NCBI RefSeq assembly: GCF_036373705.1
Contig: NC_089864.1
Span: forward strand, 2,536,501 to 2,600,500
Reading direction: 5' to 3'
Length of the DNA stretch: 64,000 nt
Source of the DNA: Amia ocellicauda
Lineage: Eukaryota > Chordata > Actinopteri > Amiiformes > Amiidae
How positions within the stretch are numbered: the stretch's first letter is position 1; each line of letters begins with the position of its first letter. Below, in pieces: positions 46,114 to 54,744 of the stretch. Made by a program: the position numbers and the translations under genes. The notes beneath the pieces were generated by a model. That model made no database searches and was not told where the DNA came from. It saw nothing but the letters and a program-made list of their open reading frames with translations.

Positions 46114-46524
46114 ATGGTAGAAATGGTATGTAATTACATGGATAGCCATTTCTCCAAAACATGTCTTTCAGAAGATTTGCTTCACACACAGATATTGCAT
46201 GTCATTCAATGCAAGAAATGTGAACATGAACCTGTAGCGCATGCAAAACAAGCAACAATACAAGTCGTAGTCTCTCCAAACGTCAATCAAAACGGATTTG
46301 AAGAATATATTTCGTCAAACTACGAAATGCTCCCCCCCCCCCCAATAAAATGCTTGCAGTGTAGAAATTCAGACTCTAATTACTTTATTAAAAACACAGA
46401 AGTGACACATCTTCCAAAAACAATTATAATGGCAGATAGTGGTGTACCTCTATGTATGGACGAACTCTTAATTATTTCCTCTGTTTTTAAAAGGAATACA
46501 TTTAATATTTCAGCAATTTTATAA
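46114..46524 (+). pseudogene. USP-like (ubiquitin hydrolase-related) fragment
   Basis: A 136-residue frame contains two paired-cysteine knuckles (IQCKKC and IKCLQC), then THLPKTIIM. This order resembles the finger and following strand of ubiquitin-specific proteases. The catalytic Cys and His boxes cannot be seen, so an inactive remnant or another zinc-knuckle domain is equally possible. It is in the same orientation and series as the PHD and Ulp1 pieces. Confidence 0.35.
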
Positions 46525-46566
46525 AAAAAATATTCTAAATGTTCTGGGTTTGCAATAGCATATGAC

Positions 46567-47201
46567 ATGAGCTTTTCAAAACAATTACAGGAAAATTGCA
46601 TAACTCGGCAAAACCACAGCTGTAATATCTATCGTGTCAGTCTTCACTCTAACATTAAAACACATTTTTTGCCTTTTGAATTTCAAACACTTCCATTCGA
46701 TTTGACTTCGGATGACATTCATTTAATTATTAATAAGGACAATTGGCTAAATGACAAAATAATTGATGGTTACCTGAAGCTTTTAAAAAGCAAAGTCCCC
46801 CAGAAAAACACACTAGTCATTAATTCCACTTTTGTGAGCCAAAGCCTCAATAATTTATTTATTTTAATTCTGAATTAGGACAAAATTGGTGGTATTCTGA
46901 TGAAATTCTGATTCCAGGAAATATCAGGTCAGCACACTGGATATTAATTGTTCTTGAGATGAGAATTATGGACTTTCAGTCAGAAAAACTAAAACTAAAA
47001 CTAAATGTAATGGATTCTCTAAAAAGACATGACAGTAGTCTTAAAAGAGTATTTTATGCTCTGCAGAGATACCTTAATCTGCAATATTTATATAGAAATG
47101 GTAAAATTCTAGACATTGAGTTCATTGTGATAATTTCCCCAAACAAACTGATGGAAGCAGTTTGTGTGCATGTTTGCAAAAACTGCACTACTTGGAGGTA
47201 A
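46567..47201 (+). pseudogene. Ulp1/SENP-like cysteine protease fragment
   Basis: The frame to 46,878 has LTSDDIHLIINKDNWLNDKI then IDGYLKLL, which matches the start of Ulp1-type (C48) peptidases. A second frame gives GNIRSAHWILIVLE (about 46,915-46,960) and a third LNVMDSLKRHDSSLK (about 47,000-47,045); these fit the catalytic His (HW) and Asp (DS) boxes. The Cys box was not found. Ulp1 domains accompany several DNA transposon groups, including the Zisupton/KDZ type. Frameshifts show the copy is inactive. Confidence 0.6.
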
Positions 47202-47818
47202 CCACATTTTAAACTGCCCACTAAAAATGAGAGAAATGTTACATAATGAATTAATAATGGGCGATATTCATAATATTTAAAAATATGTCTACTTCTCATG
47301 TTTTTAGTTGTTATGTACATAGATACATTTTAACAATTTTTCACAATACTTGTTCCATAAATTATTGTTAGTTTTTGTATTACTTCTGAGGCAGGCCATT
47401 AAAAAACATAGACTAAAATTATTACCAAACCCTGGAGGAGAGGAGGTTTCCTTTCAGTTAAATGAGGTTTTTCCTCCCCAATGAAAAAATATGAAGTTGT
47501 TTGTGTTTCATTATACATTATTGTTGAGGTTGGGAATGACATATGTATATACCCCATAGGCGGGAATGGCCGGGAGGTGTCAGTTTTGGGCAACCCGGGC
47601 CCTATTCAAAAGCCAGCAACACTTACAATGATGAGAAACTGGGCCTTCAAGGGCATATTGTATTCAGTAGGTGTCTGTACATTACATTTCACCCCCCTTT
47701 GTGGGGTGCACAATCCTTAGTTTTTTCGGGAATGAGATGCAGTGAGGGAAAAAAGTATTTGATCCCCTGCTGATTTAGTACGTTTGCCCGCTGACAAAGA
47801 AATGATCAGTCTTTAATT

Positions 47819-48043
47819 TTAATGGTAGGTGGAAATAAGTATTTGAGGTGAGATCTTGCATGGAGCCCCAGACCGAGGGAGACTGACAGTTATTTTGTGT
47901 TTCTTCCATTTGCCAATAATCGCACCAACTGTTGTCACCTTTTCACCAAGCTGCTTGGCGATGGTCTTGTAGCCCATTCCAGCCTTGTGTAGGACTACAA
48001 TCTTGTCCCTGACATCCTTGGACAGCTCTTTGGTCTTGGCCAT
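47819..48043 (-). pseudogene. Tc1-like transposase, N-terminal fragment
   Basis: Starts [20 protein letters not shown] at 48,043 and covers the first helix-turn-helix ([18 protein letters not shown]) up to a SGAPCKISP motif, about 65 of some 340 residues. The frame then runs out; no D, D or E box is present. It is the DNA-binding portion left by internal deletion of the element. Confidence 0.85.
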
Positions 48044-48085
48044 GGTGGAGAGTTTGGAATCTGATTGATTGATTGCTTCTGTGGA

Positions 48086-48181
48086 CAGGTGTCTTTTATA
48101 CAGGTAACGAGCTGAGATTAGGAGAGTCCCTTTAAGAGAGTGCTCCTAATCTCAGCTCGTTACCTGTATAAAAGACACCTG
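48086..48181. repeat. Perfect 39-bp inverted repeat (hairpin)
   Basis: Arms 48,086-48,124 and 48,143-48,181 are exact reverse complements with an 18-bp loop. They lie in the middle of the deleted Tc1-like element and could form a stable cruciform or RNA hairpin. Confidence 0.93.
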
Positions 48182-48403
48182 GGAGCCAGAAATCTTGCTG
48201 ATTGATAGGGGATCAAATACTTATTTCCCTCATTAACATGCAAATCAATTTATAACTTTTTTGAAATGCGTTTTTCTGGATTTTTTGTTGTTATTCTGTC
48301 TCTCACTGTTAAAATACACCTTAAAATTATAGACTGATCATTTCTTTGCCAGTGGGCAAACGTACAAAATCAGCAGGGGGTCAAATACTTTCTTCCCTCA
48401 CTG

Positions 48404-48564
48404 TATGTATACACCCCATAGGCCGGAATGGCAGGACTTTTATTTTGAATTTCTGACTGCAAGAACACTTACTGCTGTTAAAGCTGCGAGTCGCTTCTGA
48501 GAACCAGCGCTGCGGTTGTGGTTGGTGGAATTGGCAGAGGAGGCGGGGCAGCCTGAGCAGCCAC
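48404..48564. other. Short stretch with a repeated 30-bp motif
   Basis: TATGTATACACCCCATAGGC at about 48,404 recurs with few changes at about 47,544, so similar motifs lie on both sides of the Tc1-like element. This may mark the edge of an older repeat. Confidence 0.4.
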
Positions 48565-48935
48565 AAGGGACCGGTGCGTTTTCATGCACTTTGAGGCCGA
48601 GTCAAGAAGAGGGGCTACGTTTTCACCCTCAAAACTATGAGCCCGTCCACATATGAGTGAACACGCTGGGGCGGCCCACATCCCCAGTGTGACCAGGTCC
48701 TTCTGCCTGGAAGGATCTGTGTTCGTTTGTAGACCAGGCCTTGCACCTTAACTGGAAAGATCTTGGTCCCTGGATGAGAGGCTGGTTGTGCCTGCTGTGG
48801 TTGTCGCCCAGAACAGGATCTGCAGTTTTGGTCCGACTTGTGCAGAAGGACCCTCGGTGGCGGCGTGTTGTGCGGCTCAGAGCGGCTGAGAGGAAACGGG
48901 CGCTTCAACCCTGACGTGAGTTGTGCGCTACCATG
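48565..48935 (+). repeat. 370-bp duplicated segment, copy 2
   Basis: Nearly identical to 13,208-13,580. It is followed by a TGTGTC tandem run at 48,935-48,970, and then by CACTAGTATGTACAGC, which is also found shortly after copy 1 (13,648), so the similarity extends further with gaps. Confidence 0.9.
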
Positions 48936-49296
48936 TGTGTCTGTGTCTGTGTCTGTGTCTGTGTCTGTGTCAGCGCTGGACGTCACACCGCACTAGTATG
49001 TACAGCGCTGGAGTGGTTTCGGCGTGAATACTGAGAGCGCCTTTCCACCGCAAAAGAACTGGCTCCGTTCCGGCACGGAGGCCCACTTTCTGGCACCAAA
49101 AACTTGCTGGTCTCGAACCCAAGTCCCAGGGACGTCAGCAGCCAGGGCAGTTAAAGACGTCTCCACAGAAAGGTATTTGCCGGAGTGCACCTGCCATGTT
49201 TAAAATGCCAGCAGAGACGCGAACAGTCAGGTACGGAAGAGCATTAGAGAGAGGGAAATGTATATTTAAAAAAAATCTGAACTTTTGAGAAAAAAT

Positions 49297-50161
49297 GTTG
49301 AAAGTTCAGGTTCAAACGCCAACACCGTCGCTATGGCGTCGATAGGGGACTGGCTAAATCCGAAACGCCGGAACAATGGAAAGATTTACAAAGACGTCTA
49401 AAACCGAAAAATACTTATTCTGGGCTTTCAGAAACTTAGGTTTTAACTGCAAATATTGTATTACATGATGTAAATGAATTTTAATACTAATAATAACATT
49501 AACAACACCAATACAATTATTATTAATAATAATATTATGTCTACAATTTGTTAAACTGAACAGAATTTGTAAAAGTAATAGTGGCATTAAGGTGCAATAG
49601 TGCTACAATAGTTTCATGCTGAGAAGCCATTTGTCGGACTGGGAAGAGACAACCAAATAAGTGTCTCCAATGCCACAAGTTTGTGTCTTAGATTGGGTTG
49701 TTAGCTTTCCAAGGGTTGCTTTCTAATATTGAAAAGACAACTCCCCAAAAATCATCGTAGTCCTTTTTAAGGTAGAGTAGCTTTTTACAATATTTGTCCA
49801 TTCGAGCGACTAATAAGGCTTATTAGCGTTCCGAGGCATACTTTTCAGTACATGACTGTCATTTAGCTGACGCTCTTATCCAGGGCGACTTACATTTGTA
49901 CCCATTTATACACCTGGGCATTTTACTGGAGCAATCTAAGTGAATCAGCCTTGCTCAGGGGTACAACAGCACTGCGGCACCTAGGATTAGAGCCCACAAT
50001 CTTTGAATCCTAAATCAAGAGCCCTAACCACTACTGCACAGTGCTGCGCTGTGCAGTGGCTTAGACAACGTATTCCCTTTTATACCTACATTTCAGTTCA
50101 GTACAGTCTTTAACTTCACGATAACCATATCGATGCGGTTGTTTGAACCTGAACTTTCAAC
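49297..50161. mobile_element. Possible non-autonomous element with inverted ends
   Basis: A perfect 21-bp inverted repeat (GTTGAAAGTTCAGGTTCAAA plus C) lies at 49,297-49,317 and 50,141-50,161, and weaker similarity extends on both sides. No gene lies between. It contains a separate fish repeat at 49,853-50,045. Target duplications were not identified. Confidence 0.4.
49853..50045 (+). repeat. Fish interspersed repeat (GACGCTCTTATCCAGGGCGA type)
   Basis: Begins with CATTTAGCTGACGCTCTTAT and runs through CAGCCTTGCTCAGGGGTACA to AGCCCTAACCACTACTGCAC, the layout of a repeat seen throughout fish genomes. Short 5' pieces of the same family occur at 50,694-50,730 and 61,648-61,680, each next to a simple repeat. 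Confidence 0.7.
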
Positions 50162-50209
50162 TTTGTCGCCTTTAAATCTCAACTTTTTTAAAAATGCGCG
50201 ACATCAGCA

Positions 50210-50639
50210 GTGAACAGCGGTCTGTCAGAGACACTGCAGTGACAATATGTGTCACAGGTCAGTAACTAGTTAGCTGTTGTCAAATGGCAGGAATGAGAGA
50301 CGACTGAGCGCAGCTTCCGTGACACGACAGCCGTATTACAGCGAGATTATGATGATGAGAGTTAATGCGACGATATAGATTGAACGGAAATGTTTGTTAA
50401 TGAACTGGTCATTAACTGGTCCGGTGTGACGCCGAATCCAGCGCCCCTACGAGTCCTGCGCAAACCAACCCGGGACACATGATTCATAATGTGAATAAAT
50501 TAATTCTTAGCACAGGGCGAATTACACAAAACGTACATCTTGTACAGTAAGATCGAATACACAGTAAGATCTGTTAGTCATGCGCTTTGTGCTCACACGC
50601 CAGCAGTGCTGACCATAGATTACTACTACTACTACTACT

Positions 50640-50688
<49 letters not shown>

Positions 50689-50960
50689 TGTATTTGTTAG
50701 CAGACGCTCTTAGCCAGGGCGACTTTCAACACATAAGCGCATCGCCGCGTGTCTGACAACGGGGACAATGCAACAGTGATTTGGGACCATCATCCCAGAC
50801 TTCATCAATCCGCACAATTTCCCATCAAACCATTAACATCATCTGAGATCATCGACAGTTTGCGGCGCTGTCGTGGTAGATCAATAAATACCCGCAAAAC
50901 AGCCGCATCCATAATCGATAGACTAGCCTACAGTAATTGAGTTTAAAACAAGAATAACAC
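50210..50960 (+). repeat. Dispersed repeat, copy B, split by an insertion
   Basis: Matches 41,490-41,870, but about 350 bp (50,385-50,733) interrupts it. That insert includes an ACT/AAT microsatellite (about 50,625-50,688) and a piece of the GACGCTCTTA repeat. Within the match, a 25-30 bp stretch near 50,855-50,880 is inverted relative to copy A (CGGCGCTGTCGTGGTAGATC against GATCTGCCACGACAGCGCCG). Confidence 0.75.
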
Positions 50961-53028
50961 GTATTATTTATCTGTGTGAGAATGAACTGTGTTGCATTAT
51001 TAAATACAGTGCGCTGGGATTAAATCTGTCCTGTAGTCAATACATGTCTATATCATGAAAAATACAGTATGATAGTCACAGCCAGTTTCTTACGCAAAAC
51101 TCCTACATAAATGTATATAAATACGGCTACAACACTCTGGGGCCCATGACTTACTGAACCGTTTTCCCACAGATTCAGTGTCGGCATGTTTTCTCTGTAT
51201 ACCTGTAGCTTTATCCATGTGCAAAATAAGTCGCATCAAGAACACCACTGGGCATCCGCTTTTAATTGAATGGGATTCCTTTTTCCATTTGACACTGTAA
51301 TGAATGGATCAGTTGTATTAATCGCTTAGTTTTGTAAGTTTGTAAGGTTTGCATTTCTGCAGTCGGTAAAGTGTCTATATTTGGATTCCCATTAACATAG
51401 CGATAATGAGGGATTACAAATATAATTAAAATCTACAATTCTTCATACGATTGATCACATAAAAATTTAGCCTCCGTTTTAAACATTTTAATAGTTTTAG
51501 AACGGGGAAGCTAATTTAAATAATTGAGAGAAACTACAAGACATCGGGACATTTAAATCCAGGAAGAATATTTCATGTTTGCCTGTATTTATAACGCATT
51601 TCTTTTTTTATTTCGTCAGGCACTCCAAGCAACTAATCCTGTGTGGCACTTTTGCACCGTGCATTAATATCTGCTCCAGATGAATCGTTTCCCAAGGTAA
51701 ACACACATAGTCCTTCTTGTGAAAAGTTTCTAGCGCATCTATCACATCAGAGCGGCCGCCATCACTGTAGTTACAGTGTAAGAATGCAGACGTGCTGCGT
51801 CATGACGTCACAGTACTGCCCGGACCCGTGTGGGACTCAGCCGATACGATATAGAAACTGCGCTCCTGAAACCAGTCCAGCACAGGCGGAGGTGCAGCTG
51901 AGCCCCAGTGGAAACCCCCCGGCACGGCACGGCCACGCTGAGGTGCAGCCAAACGTGGCCAGTGGAAACGGGGTGGATAATGGTTACTGCTAAGGGCGAG
52001 TTCTAGGCCAATAAATCCACTAGAATTGGTCGACAGCCTGAGAGCGCTGATTGGGTAGATTCAGAGACCATCGGCTGGGCGTCGTTAAAAAACAATAGAA
52101 TAAAAGCTTTTTGCTGTTGATTTCTTTCGCTTTGCCGGTTGTTTTTGGATTTGTTTTTAGTCATTAATTATTTTTGTCATTCAGCTTCGAAACGTGTTGC
52201 AATAATCCTTATTGATATGTATGTGGCCTACAATATATGTTTATTTCCACCCCCCCAGAACGTTTTGGTAGAAGCAACACGCCTGTAGAGAGCTCAACCT
52301 GTCAATATGGACTCCGTTTACAGTGTACTATTACACAGCAATTTTACATAATTGGATCTGAACTTCTCTGTTTGATAGAACATCAATAATATATACTGGG
52401 TTGATAATTAGGTTGTTCTGAACAAAACAAGCCTATTTGCCAAGGAGTCCGATCGAAACGGAGTGATCTGTGACTGTTGAATGAGACCCCCCTCGGAGCA
52501 GACTGTGTTTACCCCCCGGGCAATGAATGACGGTGGGCGACGCAAACTGTAATGTCGGATGTGTTTGAGAATGAAACGCGCTGGTAGCCCAGAGAATAAG
52601 CTTTCAAACGATGTGTGCATTGTAGGAATACAGTGTCACTTCTATGCACAGGAGCTGTGTGTAACACTGACAAATAATGCTTAAGAGGGTGTAGTATCAC
52701 GGTATATAACTCTGAAATGTACATTACTTTTCGGTTTCTGGTAACCTAAACTTTTTTTAACCTCTGGCAGTTTACTGCTTACCTTTTGTACCATGGCAGT
52801 TTAATCACTGGACTTGAACTGCTTACATTTCAATTTAAAAAAACTGGAAAAATGGGGGTGTTCTAAAACGTTTGACCAGGAGTGTGTGTATGCAATGCAC
52901 AATAACATAAAGACCTGCGCTTCTCCTGTCCCTAATTCTAGCTGTATGTATTGTAATGCTGTCCAGTGGTCCTGTGCCCGGTGTTCAGCTGCCCTGTGAT
53001 TCAGTCTGTTTGTGTTTCTCCTTCACAG
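50961..53028. other. Non-coding region upstream of the second + strand unit
   Basis: No gene seen. A TGACGTCA palindrome lies at about 51,803-51,810, and a CAGTGGAAACGGGG motif at 51,960-51,974 resembles one at 12.2 kb. The last 160 bp (52,870-53,028) are related to 15,830-15,982, the flank of the first + strand leader exon. Confidence 0.45.
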
Positions 53029-54180
53029 ACTCGTGATGCTCCTGATTATTTTCATGGCGACTTTTCTGACAAAGGGTGAGTTTCCATTGAAGTGTTTATT
53101 GTTCTGGATTTCACCTCGGTTTCAGTTTTATTCCTGCCCCTGCATTTCCACACTGGGTCAGTCAGCTGTGTTGTGCCTCTCCCCACTGCTCTGAGCTGCT
53201 GGAGGGACTGAGAGCCCACAGCTCATACTGGGAGACGCACTGGGCCTCTCGCCTCACTGGCTTGAGTGACAGACACTGAGCTGCAATAACCCTCTCGGCG
53301 ACTGACTCACTGGACAGGGGGCTGTTGAGCTGAGCTCCCCCTGCTGGACATGCACAGTGACCGGTCAGACCACCTCATGTCTGTGGGGTCCTGCTCTGCT
53401 CCTGTCAGTTTGACCACTCACTCTAAATCGCCAGTCTCTACAATCTGAGCACACTATGGTTATTGATTAACTAAGCCAGTCCATTATAGGCACTGAAGGG
53501 AAATCTGGTGCTCGAGGGCTGCCTGCTGTTGAGGTGGTTGTTTTCAGTGGAGTCTAATTGACTGCCTTTATTGATGTATTATGCGTGTCTTCATTCCCTC
53601 CCGTCCCAGTGTCCTCTGCTCCCATCCCAGTGTCCTCTGCTCCTGTCCCAGTGTCCTCTGCTCCTGTCCCAGTGTCCATGTCAGTGGGCGACTCTGTATC
53701 TCTGCCCTGTGATGGAGCTGCAGCTGCTGGGATCTCTGAGGAGAAACTCTACATCCAGTGGAAGATGCCCGGTCAGGACGTGTGGGTGTTCAGCAGTGGA
53801 TCAGTGTTTCCGGGCCCAGGCTTCGAGGGCAGAGCTGAGGTCCCCATAGAGAAGATCAGACAATGGGACTTCTCTCTGATCATTAACAGCACCCTGCTCT
53901 CTGATGGAGGCCTGTACGAGTGTTTATATGAGGGAGAGAACCGTAAAATGACGTTCTTGGGACACTATATTCTCAATGTCACAGGTAAGGACAGATTGTT
54001 TGTAAACTGTTCTGTTTCAAATACAGAAATGCCTGAATACTGCTAGTTTTATTTTTAAGATGTAATTGAGTTTGAGAGCCGTGTGAATCAAACCAGGTCT
54101 GACTCGCTGATTTACTGACCCCCCTGCTGTCTCTGTTCACGCTCTAGTGCAGGTGCCGTTTGCTGCTGCAGGATCTGCTG
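53029..54180 (+). pseudogene. Ig receptor unit, leader plus V, with a truncated second Ig exon
   Basis: Leader 53,029-53,075 (ATG 53,036, MLLIIFMATFLTK) joins in phase 1 to V exon 53,610-53,984. The V domain has SLPCDG, YIQWKMPG, FPGPGFEGRAEVP, glycosylation sites NST and NVT, and GGLYECLYEG; both core Cys are kept. The exon is 375 nt instead of 333 because a 21-nt segment at its start is present three times (53,610-53,672). At 54,085-54,180 the intron and exon of a second Ig domain begin to match the minus strand gene (CTGACCCCCCTGCTGTCTCT), but the first part of the exon is deleted. Only GTGCAGGTGCCGTTTGCTGC to GGATCTGCTG remains. No membrane exon follows. It is likely a broken gene unless only leader+V is expressed. 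Confidence 0.65.
53610..53672 (+). repeat. 21-bp tandem triplication across the V exon 5' end
   Basis: Units 53,610-53,630, 53,631-53,651 and 53,652-53,672, each TGTCCTCTGCTCC(C/T)(A/G)TCCCAG, encode VSSAPxP. Each unit ends in CCCAG followed by TG, copying the splice-acceptor context of the exon. Four acceptors spaced by 21 nt result, all in frame. Confidence 0.92.
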
Positions 54181-54198
54181 ATCAGCATTTATTCACAC

Positions 54199-54314
54199 CT
54201 GCCTAAAACCTTTGCACAGTACTGTATATGTATACATTATATACAGCTCTGGAAAAAGTGAACGCTTAACATTGATTTCTGAACTAGAAGTGGTCTCTTG
54301 GTTTTTCCAGAGGT
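54199..54314. mobile_element. Two short Tc1-type end remnants
   Basis: TGCCTAAAACCTTTGCACAG (54,200-54,226 with the following bases) resembles the end of one widespread Tc1-like family. 54,242-54,314 is a short hairpin bounded by TACAGCTCTGGAAAAA and TTTTTCCAGAGGTGT, like a solo MITE of another. They lie exactly where the two convergent receptor units meet. A TG run (54,313-54,340) and a TA run follow. Confidence 0.5.
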
Positions 54315-54744
54315 GTGTGTGTGTGTGTGTGTGTGTGTATATTATATATATATACACACACACACACATCTATCCAAATATCAATTTGGAATAGAAAATC
54401 ACAGTATCGAAGAAAGATGGAATGGATTAAAGTTTCAAAACCACATCAGATCTCTTCAAATCATTAGGTGAGATCTGTATGTAGATTATATAAGGGAGAG
54501 CTACAGCTGAAAACAAGTTTTTTGTTTTTGAGAAAAAAACAACAATAGGCATTAAAACATGAATGAAACAGGTGAAAGTTGTATAGTAGCCTATTGTCCC
54601 ACACAAAGATGATTATATAAAAGCTTGGAGTTGTTTAATATGAGGGTTTAAAAGCACAAGTAGGAGAAATGGTAAAGGTGCAGTATTATTCTGCTTTTCA
54701 GCATAATGTCATACACTCAGGCAGTGAAGAGGGGAAAGTCTTAC

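Larger units (their letters stand above)
44432..47735 (+). mobile_element. Decayed multi-domain DNA transposon body
   Basis: PHD, DDE-like, USP-like and Ulp1-like pieces lie in a row on one strand over 2.8 kb without host-like introns. That fits a large DNA transposon rather than a host gene. Its AT content is higher than the flanks. I could not locate terminal inverted repeats; the right end may lie near 47.5-47.7 kb, just before the Tc1 copy. The class is unresolved (Zisupton/KDZ is a candidate because of the Ulp1 piece). Confidence 0.5.
47740..48403 (-). mobile_element. Internally deleted Tc1-like element
   Basis: Starts CAGTGAGGGAAAAAAGTATT at 47,740 and ends with its imperfect inverse at 48,403. 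Similarity of the ends reaches inward past GATCAGTC. A TA follows on the right; the left neighbour is TG, probably a mutated TA. Inside is the 5' part of a transposase gene and a long perfect hairpin (48,086-48,124 with 48,143-48,181). The catalytic part of the gene is absent, so it could move only with help from another copy. Confidence 0.88.
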
